Assembly: GCF_005048155.1 (NCBI RefSeq)
Contig: NZ_SUMB01000016.1
Location: forward strand, 1-64,000
Reading direction: 5' to 3'
Source of the DNA: Streptomyces piniterrae
Lineage (GTDB): Bacteria > Actinomycetota > Actinomycetes > Streptomycetales > Streptomycetaceae
Length of the DNA: 64,000 bases
The notes below the pieces were generated by a model, which had not been told where the DNA came from, did not search any database, and worked only from the letters and a program-made list of their open reading frames with translations. Made by a program: the position numbers and the translations under genes. Numbering within the stretch: position 1 is the stretch's first letter; the number at the start of each line of letters is the position of its first letter. This document shows positions 43,719 through 54,375 of this stretch, piece by piece.

Positions 43719-44291
43719 TCAGTCGGACTCCGCGCGTCTGGCGCGGTACGTCCGCATCTTCGCCCGGCTGCCGCAGACCGCCATGGTGCACCAGCGGCTG
43801 CGGCCGGCCGGGCTCTTGTCGTAGAACGCCCACCGGCACTCGTGGGCCTCGCATGCCTTGAGCCGGGTCCAGGTGCCGTCGGCCACCGCGGTCGCGATGC
43901 CGGCGGCGATACGAGCGGTGAGCTGGTGCGCGCCCTGGAGACCGGGGGCGGGGCGCAGCGCAGCGCCGCCTTCGGGGTCGACGGCCAGGACGAGGGGCGC
44001 GGCCGCCAGCAGGCGGTCCAGGGTGCGGGCCGCGTCGCCGGGCAGGGCGGTGCGGGCGGTGTGCGCCAGACAGACCGCCCGTAGCGCCTCGCGCAGCTCC
44101 AGCAGGTCCCCGGTCTCCGCCGACGCGCCGCGTTCCGGGGCGAGTTCGGGCAGGCCGTGGTCGCGGAGGAAGGCGCCGAGGCCGCCGTCGGCGGTCAGCG
44201 CGTCCTCGCCGGTCTCGATGTCGAGGGTGTTCACCAGGTCCTGCACCAGGAGCAGGGAATCCGGAGCTGTTCGGGCCGCCACCCTTGCCAC
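43719..44291 (-). CDS. ABATE/CGNR zinc-finger transcriptional regulator
   Basis: The 190-residue protein has an N-terminal ABATE domain (about residues 14-130; LLLVQDLVNTLDIE) and a C-terminal CGNR zinc finger: CEAHECRWAFYDKSPAGRSRWCTMAVCGSRAKMRTYRAR. The name-giving CGNR is CGSR here. Such proteins are predicted stress-linked regulators. It starts with GTG at 44291, divergent from the VOC gene, with a GTAAC-GGA-GTTAC inverted repeat between them that could be its own operator. Confidence 0.87.
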   Translation of the reverse strand: MARVAARTAPDSLLLVQDLVNTLDIETGEDALTADGGLGAFLRDHGLPELAPERGASAETGDLLELREALRAVCLAHTARTALPGDAARTLDRLLAAAPLVLAVDPEGGAALRPAPGLQGAHQLTARIAAGIATAVADGTWTRLKACEAHECRWAFYDKSPAGRSRWCTMAVCGSRAKMRTYRARRAESD

Positions 44292-44316
44292 GTTACCGGC
44301 TGCGGGCCATCATGCA

Positions 44317-44329
44317 GTAACGGAGTTAC
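44317..44329. promoter_or_regulatory. Inverted repeat GTAAC-GGA-GTTAC
   Basis: Five-base arms around three bases lie in the 65-base divergent gap between the CGNR gene and the VOC gene. Further GTTACC and GGTAAC half-sites flank it at 44292-44297 and 44349-44353. It is a likely operator, perhaps for the CGNR protein. Confidence 0.45.
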
Positions 44330-44356
44330 CGGTTGAATGGATCTGGAGGTAACGTC

Positions 44357-44728
44357 ATGGCACTTATCTCGCTCGGTGTCGTCGCGCTGGACTGTCCCGA
44401 CCCCCGTGCCCTCGCCGACTTCTACGCCGAGCTCCTCGGCTGGCGGGCCGAGGGCGAGGACGACTGGTACGAGGTCGCCGGACCGGACGGCAGGAAGCTC
44501 GCGTTCCAGCAGGTCGCGGACTACCGGCCGCCGCAGTGGCCCGGCCAGGACGCACCCCAGCAGCTCCATCTCGACTTCGACGTACGGCCGGCGGACATCG
44601 ACGAGGCCGAGCGCAAGGTCCTCGCGCTGGGCGCCAAGCTGGTGCAGAGCGACGACGGCGTACGCGACTGGCGGGTCTATCTCGACCCGGCCGGGCACCC
44701 CTTCTGCCTCTGCCTGACCGAACGCTGA
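44357..44728 (+). CDS. VOC family protein (glyoxalase/bleomycin-resistance fold)
   Basis: A 123-residue single VOC-fold protein: LISLGVVALDCPDPRALADFYAELLGW, then LHLDFDVRPADIDEAERKVLALGA and WRVYLDPAGHPFCLCL. The last strand is typical of the family members called 'VOC family protein, glyoxalase-like'. Metal ligands and substrate are not evident. I chose ATG at 44357, which has GGAGGT six bases before it. It is divergent from the CGNR regulator, which may control it. Confidence 0.85.
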   Translation: MALISLGVVALDCPDPRALADFYAELLGWRAEGEDDWYEVAGPDGRKLAFQQVADYRPPQWPGQDAPQQLHLDFDVRPADIDEAERKVLALGAKLVQSDDGVRDWRVYLDPAGHPFCLCLTER

Positions 44729-44741
44729 GCCGGCCGGCCGA

Positions 44742-45911
44742 TCACACCCCCGCCCCGTCCAGCCGCCCGATGGTCGCCGTCGACGGGACCCGGCGGCCGC
44801 GGACCGAGCGCGCCGCCGACTCCGCGCCACGCACCGCCCGCAGCGCATTGCCCCAGGTCAGGGCCGCCAGATCGCGGAACGACCAGCCCCGGTCGATGAG
44901 TTCGGCGATCAGCTGGGGGTAGCTAGCGACATCCGGCAGCGGCCCCCGGTTCGCGGTGTCCGTGTCTGTTTCCGTGTCTGTTTCCGTGTCTGTTTCCGTG
45001 TCTGTTTCCGTGTCTGTTTCCGTGTCCGTGTCGAATCCGGCGCCGATGCCGACATGGTCGGGACCCGCCACCGTCCGCACATGGTCGAGGTGGTCGGCGA
45101 TGTCCTGTACGGAGGCCGGGGCGCCGCCGCGCGCGATGCGTTCGGCGGTGAAGGTGACCATGCAGACGCCGCCGTTGCGGGGCAGCCGCGAGAGCACGTC
45201 GTCGGGGACGTTGCGGGGATGGCCGGTGACCGCGCGGGCCGCCGTACCGCACAGCAGCACCGGGGACCTGGTGACCGCGAGGGTGTGCCGCATGGTGTCG
45301 GCGGAGGCGCGGGAGAGGTCGACGAGCATGCCGAGGCGGTTCATCTCGCGGACCACCTCCTCACCGAACGGCGTCAGCCCGCCGGCCTTCGGCTCGTCGG
45401 TCGCCGAGTCGGCCCAGGGGGTGTTGCGGTCCGCGGTGAGCGCCAGCGCGCGGACGCCGAGCCGGTGGAAGGCGCGCAGCACGCTCAGCGAGCTGTCGAT
45501 GGCGTGGCCGTCGGCGGGCCCGAGCAGAGAGGCGATCCGGCCGTGGTTGCGGGCCTCGGTGAGGTCGTCGGCGGTCAGCGCCGGGCGCAGCGCCTCGGGG
45601 TGGGTGCGCACCAGCGTGTGCACCAGGTCGATCTGTTCCAGCGTCGCGCGGACGGCCTGTTCGCCGGTCAGCCCGGACGGCACCCGGAGGGACCAGAACT
45701 GGCCGCCGACGCCGCCGGCCCGCAGCCGGGCGATGTCGGTGCCGTTGCAGCCGTCGACGACGGGGTGTGCGGCGAGCAGGGCGCGGGCCATGGCGAGCGG
45801 GCCCCGCTGGTCCACCAGGAGCGGGCGCTTCGGTGTCCGGCGGCCCGCCTCGGTGGCACCGGCGGCAGCCGTGCTGCCCTCTTCCTGCTGCTCGGGCACG
45901 AGATCGGCCAT
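44742..45911 (-). CDS. Membrane dipeptidase-family paralogue lacking metal ligands (probable pseudoenzyme)
   Basis: The 389-residue protein aligns along its length with the active-type dipeptidase next to it. Every binuclear-zinc ligand is changed: the HxD pair is Cys55/Gly57 (VVDGCNGTD), the bridging Glu is Ala133 (GPADGHA), and the two later His are Arg202 (VDLSRAS) and Gly223 (LLCGTAARAV). The metal-loop Asp/Gly segment after GIGAGFD is replaced by a (TDTE)n run from a 12-base repeat. The fold is otherwise intact, with no stops. It cannot act as a normal dipeptidase; binding or regulation is possible. I chose ATG at 45911 after GGGAG. Confidence 0.82.
   Translation of the reverse strand: MADLVPEQQEEGSTAAAGATEAGRRTPKRPLLVDQRGPLAMARALLAAHPVVDGCNGTDIARLRAGGVGGQFWSLRVPSGLTGEQAVRATLEQIDLVHTLVRTHPEALRPALTADDLTEARNHGRIASLLGPADGHAIDSSLSVLRAFHRLGVRALALTADRNTPWADSATDEPKAGGLTPFGEEVVREMNRLGMLVDLSRASADTMRHTLAVTRSPVLLCGTAARAVTGHPRNVPDDVLSRLPRNGGVCMVTFTAERIARGGAPASVQDIADHLDHVRTVAGPDHVGIGAGFDTDTETDTETDTETDTETDTETDTDTANRGPLPDVASYPQLIAELIDRGWSFRDLAALTWGNALRAVRGAESAARSVRGRRVPSTATIGRLDGAGV
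44956..45033 (-). repeat. 12-bp coding microsatellite (TDTE repeat)
   Basis: Five perfect copies of GTGTCTGTTTCC (44962-45021, plus-strand reading) are flanked by GTGTCC/GTGTCG half-units. On the minus strand they encode alternating Thr, Asp and Glu. The 12-base period keeps the frame for any copy number. Confidence 0.95.
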
Positions 45912-46073
45912 GGCGGCACTCCCTGGTGGGACAGTGGTAGAGCCACGGTGGCACGGGTGCCGCAACGGTTCGCGGTGAGCGATCCGTACGAGTTAGCGCC
46001 TACCTTCGCGTTCCGGCGGGCGGGCCGCCCCCGCTACGGCGGCCCGCCGATACGCCGTCGGCCGGCGCCCGGC

Positions 46074-47276
46074 CTATGCGTCCGCGCCGTCCAGCTGCTC
46101 GATCGTCGCGAGGGACGGGCCGCGCCTGCGCTGCTCGTCGCGGGCGACGTCCTCGGCGGCGCGCAGCGTGCGGACCGCGTTCTGCCAGGTGAGTTTGGCC
46201 AGGTCGGACGGGGACCAGTGGCGGTCCAGCAGCTCGGCGAGCAGCCGCGGGTAGGCGGCGACATCGGTGAGGTCCGCGGGGGTGAAGGCGGTGCCGTCGT
46301 AGTCGCCGCCGAGCCCGAGGTGGTCGATGCCGGCGACCTCACGCATATGGTCGAGGTGGTCGGCGACGGTCGCGGCGGTGGCCTCCGGCATCGGGTGCGC
46401 CTCCTTGAAGGCACGCTGCACCCGCATCGCCTCGGGGGTGGTGTCCAGGTGGTGGAAGCCGTGCGCCCGCATGTTCTCGTCCGCGCGCAGCACCCATTCG
46501 CCGACCTCGGGCAGGACGAACTTGGGGACGAAGGTGGCCATCGCGATGCCGCCGTTGGCGGGCAGCTGGGCCAGGACGTCGTCGGGGATGTTGCGCGGGT
46601 GGCCGCAGACCGCACGGGACGAGGAGTGCGAGAAGATCACCGGCGCGGTGCTGACCCGGAGCGCGTCGCGCATCGTTTCCGCGGCGACATGCGAGAGGTC
46701 GACGAGCATGCCGAGCCGGTTCATCTCCCGGACGACCTCCTCGCCGAAGGCGCTGAGGCCGCCGGCCCGCGGTGCGTCGGTCGCCGAGTCCGCCCAGGCC
46801 AGCGAGTCGTTGTGGGTGAGCGTCAGATAGCGGACGCCGAGCTGGTGCAGTGCGCGCAGGGTGGCCAGCGAGTTGTTGATGGAGTGGCCGCCCTCGGCGC
46901 CCATCAGGGAGGCGATGACGCCGTCGGTGCGGGCGGCCTCCATGTCGTCGGCGGTCAGCGCCAGCCGCAGATCGTCCGGGTAGCGGGCGGCCAGCTGCCG
47001 TACCGCGTCGATCTGTTCGAGGGTGGCGCTGACCGCGGTGTCGCCCTGGTAGTCGGAGCGTACGTAGACCGACCAGAACTGGGCGCCGACGCCGCCGGCC
47101 CGCAGCCGCGGCAGGTCGGTGTGCAGATACTCCGACTGGTCGACGGCGATATCGCGCCGGTCGAGGTCGTAGCGGACCTGCTCGCGCAGCGCCCAGGGCA
47201 GATCGTTGTGACCGTCCACGATCGGGTACTCGGCGAGGATCTTGGCGACCCTCGGGTCCGGCGCGGCGGCCGGCAT
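46074..47276 (-). CDS. Membrane dipeptidase (peptidase family M19)
   Basis: The 400-residue protein is a renal-dipeptidase-type zinc enzyme that cuts dipeptides, including those with a D-residue at the second position. Ligands are present: His23 and Asp25 in IVDGHNDLPW, the bridging Glu in LMGAEGGHSINNS, and the later His in VDLSHVAAETM and IFSHSSSRAVCGHPRN; GLGGDYDGTAFTPADL is the active-site loop. There is no signal peptide, so it is cytosolic. Its ATG overlaps the purE stop (TGATG); a GTG one codon earlier is possible. It is the active partner of the degenerate paralogue downstream. Confidence 0.92.
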   Translation of the reverse strand: MPAAAPDPRVAKILAEYPIVDGHNDLPWALREQVRYDLDRRDIAVDQSEYLHTDLPRLRAGGVGAQFWSVYVRSDYQGDTAVSATLEQIDAVRQLAARYPDDLRLALTADDMEAARTDGVIASLMGAEGGHSINNSLATLRALHQLGVRYLTLTHNDSLAWADSATDAPRAGGLSAFGEEVVREMNRLGMLVDLSHVAAETMRDALRVSTAPVIFSHSSSRAVCGHPRNIPDDVLAQLPANGGIAMATFVPKFVLPEVGEWVLRADENMRAHGFHHLDTTPEAMRVQRAFKEAHPMPEATAATVADHLDHMREVAGIDHLGLGGDYDGTAFTPADLTDVAAYPRLLAELLDRHWSPSDLAKLTWQNAVRTLRAAEDVARDEQRRRGPSLATIEQLDGADA

Positions 47277-47824
47277 CACTTCCCCCCGAAGCCGAAGCCG
47301 GACGGGGAGGCGACCTTGTTGCGCAGCCGCTTGCCCTTCTCGGTGGCCTGGTCGTTCAGCTCCTGCTGGAACTCCCGCATCCGGCCGAGGAGTTCGGGAT
47401 CGTGGGCGGCGAGCATGCGGGCCGCGAGCAGCCCGGCATTGCGGGCCCCGGCGACGGAGACGGTGGCGACCGGCACACCGGCCGGCATCTGCACGATGGA
47501 CAGCAGCGAGTCCATGCCGTCCAGGTACTTCAGCGGGACGGGGACGCCGATGACCGGCAGCGGGGTGACGGAGGCGAGCATCCCGGGGAGGTGGGCGGCT
47601 CCCCCGGCGCCCGCGATGATCGCCTTCAGGCCGCGCCCGGCGGCGTCCTCGCCGTACGTGATCATCTCGCGGGGCATGCGGTGCGCCGAGACGACATCGA
47701 CCTCGTAGGGGATCTCGAACTCGTCGAGGGCCTTGGCGGCGGCCTCCATGACGGGCCAGTCGGAGTCGGAGCCCATGACGATGCCGATGAGGGGGGCGCC
47801 GGCCCCGGAAGTACTGGAGCTCAT
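47276..47824 (-). CDS. purE: N5-carboxyaminoimidazole ribonucleotide mutase
   Basis: PurE moves the carboxyl group from N5-CAIR to give CAIR in purine synthesis. The 182-residue class I sequence has GIVMGSDSDWPVMEAA, the catalytic His in VVSAHRMPREM, AGAGGAAHLPGMLAS and VPVPLKYLDGMDSLLSIVQMPAGVPVAT. A basic tail follows. It starts with ATG 47824, overlapping the purK stop by ATGA, and its own stop overlaps the dipeptidase start, so purK-purE-dipeptidase are coupled. Confidence 0.95.
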   Translation of the reverse strand: MSSSTSGAGAPLIGIVMGSDSDWPVMEAAAKALDEFEIPYEVDVVSAHRMPREMITYGEDAAGRGLKAIIAGAGGAAHLPGMLASVTPLPVIGVPVPLKYLDGMDSLLSIVQMPAGVPVATVSVAGARNAGLLAARMLAAHDPELLGRMREFQQELNDQATEKGKRLRNKVASPSGFGFGGK

Positions 47825-48972
47825 TCGGTGATCGTTCCTCGCAGGTAGCCGGCGGCGTGCGCGGCGCGCTCGCGCACGTCGGCCAGGTCGTCGCCGTAGG
47901 TGTTGACGTGCCCGACCTTGCGGCCCGGCTTCACGTCTTTGCCGTACATGTGAATCTTCAACTGCGGATCGCGTGCCATGCAATGCAGGTACGCCGCATA
48001 CATGTCCGGATAGTCGCCGCCGAGAACATTGGCCATCACCGTCCAGGTGGCGCGCGGGCGCGGGTCGCCGAGCGGCAGGTCGAGGACGGCGCGGACGTGG
48101 TTGGCGAACTGCGAGGTGATCGCGCCGTCCTGGGTCCAGTGGCCGGAGTTGTGCGGGCGCATGGCGAGCTCGTTGACGAGGACGGCGGGTTCACCGTCGG
48201 CGTCGCGGATCTCGAACAGCTCGACCGCGAGATGCCCGATGACGTCCAGCTCCTCGGCCACCCGCAGGGCGAGCTGCTGCGCCTCGGCGGAGAGCCGCGG
48301 CGACAGGCAGGGCGCCGGGGCGATCACCGTGTCGCAGACGCCGTCGACCTGGATCGACTCCACGACCGGATACGCGACGGCCTGGCCGTGCGGCGAACGG
48401 ACGACGTTGGCCGCCAGTTCTCGGACAAACGACACCTTCTCCTCGGCCAGAACGGGCACCCCCGCGAGGAACGGCTCGGCGGCCTCCTTGGAGGATCGCA
48501 CGAGCCATACACCCTTGCCGTCATACCCCCCTCGGACCGTCTTGAGGATCACCGGAAAGCCGTCCCCTTCCGCCGCGAAGCGCTCGACGTCCGCGGGGTC
48601 GGAGACGATGCGGTGGCGCGGGCAGGGCGCGCCGATCGCGTCGAGCTTCGCCCGCATCACCCCCTTGTCCTGGGCGTGCACCAGCGCCTCGGGGCCGGGG
48701 CGGATCGGGATGCCGTCCGCCTCCAGTGCGCGCAAGTGCTCCGTGGGCACATGCTCATGATCGAAAGTGAGCACGTCGCAGCCACGGGCGAAGGCGCGCA
48801 GCGTGTCCAGGTCGCGGTAGTCGCCGATGACGACCTCGCTGACCACCTGGGCCGCCGAGTCCTGCGGGGTGTCGCTGAGAAGCTTGAATCTGATGCCGAG
48901 GGGGATACCCGCCTCGTGGGTCATACGGGCGAGCTGACCGCCGCCGACCATGCCGACTACCGGGAACGTCAC
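47821..48972 (-). CDS. purK: 5-(carboxyamino)imidazole ribonucleotide synthase
   Basis: PurK is an ATP-grasp enzyme that carboxylates AIR with bicarbonate to make N5-CAIR, the PurE substrate. In its 383 residues are VVGMVGGGQLARMTHEAG, DKGVMRAKLDAIGAPCPRH, the ATP-grasp loop ILKTVRGGYDGKGVWLV and FEIRDADGEPAVLVNELAMRPHNSGHWT. It starts with GTG at 48972. It is the first gene of the purK-purE-dipeptidase unit and is divergent from the inhibitor-like gene. Confidence 0.95.
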   Translation of the reverse strand: MTFPVVGMVGGGQLARMTHEAGIPLGIRFKLLSDTPQDSAAQVVSEVVIGDYRDLDTLRAFARGCDVLTFDHEHVPTEHLRALEADGIPIRPGPEALVHAQDKGVMRAKLDAIGAPCPRHRIVSDPADVERFAAEGDGFPVILKTVRGGYDGKGVWLVRSSKEAAEPFLAGVPVLAEEKVSFVRELAANVVRSPHGQAVAYPVVESIQVDGVCDTVIAPAPCLSPRLSAEAQQLALRVAEELDVIGHLAVELFEIRDADGEPAVLVNELAMRPHNSGHWTQDGAITSQFANHVRAVLDLPLGDPRPRATWTVMANVLGGDYPDMYAAYLHCMARDPQLKIHMYGKDVKPGRKVGHVNTYGDDLADVRERAAHAAGYLRGTITE

Positions 48973-49142
48973 GCCCCCAGGGTATCCGTACGGGGGTGAT
49001 GCGCCGACCCCGGGTTGGAGGATCCTCCAAGTGCGGCTGTTCGGCCAAGGGCCGGCCGGAGATCGTCGGGGCCGGCCGTGACCCCCACAGGACAGGCTCT
49101 AGGGTCGGGCCGTCCGGGGCTGGGCGAGGGCGGGGAGGCCCT

Positions 49143-49577
49143 ATGGGGAGCAGTGGCATACCGAGGATCAACACCAGGCTGCTGGTGATCGCCGTCGCGG
49201 TCGCCGCGCTGCTGATCGCGGCCCATTCGGTGATCAGCCAGCTCTCCGGGCCGAAGGTCTACGACGCGGAGCACACCGAGATATCCGTCGACGCCGGCGA
49301 CCGCTTCGCCGTACGGGTCGCGGACGACCCCGCCGACGGCTACCGCTGGATCATCGCCGAGCCACGCCCCGACCCGGCCGTCCTGACGGCCGCCGGCGGG
49401 CACTACGACCCGGACGAGCCGCCGCCCTCCGGCGCCGGCGGCTCCCGCCATCTCGACTTCGAGGCGGTCCGCGCGGGCCGTACGGACCTGCGGCTGGTGC
49501 GCTGCCGGCGCTGCGGCACCGGCGCGGCCGAGGAGCCCGGCGCCCGCAGCCTCAACTTCCGGGTCACGGTCCGCTGA
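49143..49577 (+). CDS. Chagasin-like (protease inhibitor I42) protein
   Basis: A 144-residue membrane-anchored protein: one N-terminal helix (about residues 12-32) and an extracytoplasmic beta-sandwich. Loops fit the I42 inhibitor family: the NPTTGYxW loop appears as DPADGYRWI and the GxGG loop as SGAGGSRHLDFEA; the third RPW loop is replaced by LVRCRRCG with two Cys. Chagasins block papain-like cysteine proteases. Activity here is uncertain because of the altered third loop. I chose ATG at 49143. It is divergent from purK and followed by gtrA. Confidence 0.65.
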   Translation: MGSSGIPRINTRLLVIAVAVAALLIAAHSVISQLSGPKVYDAEHTEISVDAGDRFAVRVADDPADGYRWIIAEPRPDPAVLTAAGGHYDPDEPPPSGAGGSRHLDFEAVRAGRTDLRLVRCRRCGTGAAEEPGARSLNFRVTVR

Positions 49578-49731
49578 GCGCGCCCGCCGGCTGCCCGCGG
49601 ATAGGGCCTCGGGAGCCGCCTGCGGCCGGAGTCAACAGGTGGCGGGCATCGCCCACGGCCGCTGGTTAGCATGAGGGGGCGGCCCGGGGTTGACGGCCGC
49701 GCCACCGCCCACGAGGAGCTGAACGATCACC

Positions 49732-50241
49732 ATGAGTGAACGGAGCGTACTGCGGTCGCGGCTGGAGGCGCTCGCCCGGGAAGTGGCGAAGTTCGGTGCG
49801 GTCGGCGGCGCCGGGGTCGTGGTGAACTTCGCGGTGTTCAACCTCGTACGGCAGCTGACCGAGATCCCCGTCGTCCGGGCCAGCATCCTCGCCACGGTCG
49901 TGGCGACCGGCACCAACTACCTCGGCTACCGCTACTTCACCTACCGCGACCGCGACAAGCGCGGCCGGACGCGGGAGCTGACGCTCTTCCTGCTGTTCAG
50001 CGCGATCGGCCTGATCATCGAGAACGGTCTGCTCTACGTCGCGACCTACGGGTTCCACTGGGACAGCCCGCTGCAGAGCAATATCTTCAAGTTCCTCGGC
50101 ATCGGCGTCGCCACCCTGTTCCGCTTCTGGTCCTACCGCACCTGGGTCTTCCGCGCGCTGCCCGCCCGCGAGGCCGTGGAGAGCGCCGAGTCGTTCCTCG
50201 CCGAGGACTCCCGGCGGGCCCGCAGCGTCTCCGGCCGATAG
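49732..50241 (+). CDS. GtrA family membrane protein
   Basis: The 169-residue protein has four membrane helices in the GtrA layout: VAKFGAVGGAGVVVNFAVFNLVR, ATVVATGTNYLGYRYFTYR, LFLLFSAIGLIIENGLLYVATY and NIFKFLGIGVATLFRFWSYRTWVF. GtrA proteins are thought to move or present polyprenyl-phosphate sugars for wall or surface polysaccharides. ATG 49732 follows GAGGAGC. It is convergent with the sensor kinase gene. Its presence fits the envelope-polymer genes elsewhere in the window. Confidence 0.9.
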   Translation: MSERSVLRSRLEALAREVAKFGAVGGAGVVVNFAVFNLVRQLTEIPVVRASILATVVATGTNYLGYRYFTYRDRDKRGRTRELTLFLLFSAIGLIIENGLLYVATYGFHWDSPLQSNIFKFLGIGVATLFRFWSYRTWVFRALPAREAVESAESFLAEDSRRARSVSGR

Positions 50242-50289
50242 CGGGCGCGGCCCCCGGGGCGTGAGCGATGGGCCGTGGCCGGTGCCGGC

Positions 50290-51553
50290 TCACACGTCGG
50301 CCGGCTCCGCCTCCCGTGCCAGGAACAGCGCGAAGACCGGCGGATACTGCTGGAGCAGCTCCAGCCGCCCGCCGTCCGCCTCCGCCAGATCACGGGCGAC
50401 GGCGAGCCCGAGGCCCGTGGAGTTGCGCCCGGAGACCGTCCGCTCGAAGACCCGCGAGCCGAGGTCCGGCGGCACCCCGGGCCCGGCGTCGGTGACCTCG
50501 ACGACCACCTGGTTGCCGGTGACGCGGGTGCGCAGCGCGACCGTCCCGTCCCCGTGCATCAGCGAGTTCTCGATCAACGTGGCCAGCACCTGGGCGACCG
50601 CGCCCGGAGTGCCGACCGCCCGCAGCTCCTTCTTGCCGGAGCGGACGATGGCCCGGCCGGCACTGCGGTAGGCCGGCCGCCACTCCTCGATCTGCTGCTT
50701 GACGACCTCGTCGAGGTCGAAGGCGACCGCCGAGCCGGTGCGCGGGTCGCGGGAGTTGGTGAGCAGCCGCTGGACGACATCGCTGAGCCGGTCCACCTGG
50801 GCCAGCGCGATGGTCGCCTCCTCCTTGACCGTCTCCGGGTCGTCGGTGACGGTGATCTCCTCCAGCCGCATGGACAGTGCGGTCAGCGGCGTCCGCAGTT
50901 GGTGGGAGGCGTCGGCGGCGAGCCGCCGTTCGGCCGTCAGCATCCTGGCGATCCGCTCGGCGCTGGCATCCAGCACATCCGCGACCCGGTCCAGCTCCTG
51001 CACGCCGTAGCGGCGGTGGCGCGGCCGCGGGTCCCCGGAGCCCAGCCGCTCGGCCGTCTCGGCGAGATCGGTGAGCGGGGCGGTCAGCCGGCGGGCCTGG
51101 CGGATGGCCAGGATGACCGCGGCGACGATCGCCAGCAGCGCGACGGCCAGGATCACCAGCAGCGTCCGGCCGATCTCGGCGCTGACCGTGGAGCGGGACT
51201 CCTGGACCGTGACGGCCTCGCCCCGGTCGCCGTGGACGACCGACTCGATGACATCGCCCGAGGGACGGCGGCCGATCTCGATCGGCGATTTGCCCGGCAC
51301 CTTGATCTGGGCGTAGCGGTGCGCGGTGATCTGCTCGGAGAGGATGTCCGGGGTGATCTTCTCGTCGCTGCCCAGCCGGCTCTCCACTATCCCGACGAGC
51401 CGCACCGCCTCGGACGCCACGCTCTCCTGCGCTCCCGACTGGATCGTGCGGGTCTCGACGATGACGAGCGAGACGCCGAACACGGCGATCACTACGAGCA
51501 CCACGGCGAGCGTGGAGTTGATCAGGCGGCGGCGCACGGGCTGCTGGCTCTTT

Positions 51554-51582
<29 letters not shown>
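50290..51582 (-). CDS. Two-component sensor histidine kinase
   Basis: The 430-residue kinase has a membrane helix (about 22-42), an extracytoplasmic sensor part (43-138), a second helix (140-160), HAMP (about 160-215), a dimerisation domain with phosphorylated His227 in AADASHQLRTPL, and an ATPase domain with VLATLIENSLMHG (N box), VTDAGPGVPPDLGSRVFE and STGLGLAVARDLAE. It starts with GTG at 51582, 29 bases inside the regulator gene, so they are translationally coupled. The signal is unknown; the sensor part is short and charged. Confidence 0.93.
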
Positions 51583-52234
<652 letters not shown>

Positions 52235-52725
52235 GGCCCGATGGTAGTCCGATGCGTAGGACCCCCGGGGCGGAGCTGCGCGGATGGGCGACGACGGACC
52301 GTTTCCGCAGCGATCATGGCCGTGAGCTGCGGACGCTTCGAAGGGGCCACTCTGAAAGGTTCCCGACCCGAATGTGACCGTTGTCTCACGGCTCCCAAAC
52401 GATCGTTAACGAGACGTATGGTGTCCGGACGTCCATCGCACAACTCCGGGACCGTGGCTCTTAACTGGAGTCGGCGGTCCCTGTTGTGTGCAGGGCTGGC
52501 ACCACCAGTCCTGAACACAGTGACTGACCTGACGACCGGGTCCGCCGCGTAGCAGCACGGGGTGGGTGGATCCCGGTGTACGACCGTCCTGCCGGGGCCG
52601 CCTTCGCGTGGTGCCGAACCCCCCGGGCGTGGGGGGCGGGCATGTCTGCACCGGTGCCGGTCAACCCCCACAAGGGCGCGTATCGGGACTCTCGAACGCG
52701 TCCCGAGCAGACCAAGGAATCTTCC
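52235..52725. other. Divergent regulatory region, response regulator / peptide transporter
   Basis: These 491 bases hold no convincing gene. Seen in it: the 10-base palindrome AACGATCGTT (52398-52407), followed by TTAACGAGACG; and a TCGGGAC/GTCCCGA hairpin (52683-52706) just before the AAGGAAT ribosome site of the transporter gene. A long untranslated leader for the transporter is likely. Confidence 0.5.
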
Positions 52726-54255
<1,530 letters not shown>

Positions 54256-54279
54256 CGCGAACATCGTCCTTAGCCACGG

Positions 54280-54313
54280 AAGGGCCCGGCACGTTGCGAC
54301 GTGCCGGGCCCTT
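54280..54313. terminator. Terminator after the peptide transporter
   Basis: A perfect 15-base stem (AAGGGCCCGGCACGT / ACGTGCCGGGCCCTT) with loop TGCG lies 24 bases past the stop, followed by GCTTG. Confidence 0.9.
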
Positions 54314-54375
54314 GCTTGTGGCGGGGCCTTGGTTGTGCCGGGCCTTGCTTGTCGCGGGGCCGGGCCGGAGCGTCC

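Noticed and set aside
44956..45033. CRISPR or regulatory repeat
   Set aside because: The repeat is a simple 12-mer inside an open reading frame with in-frame units.
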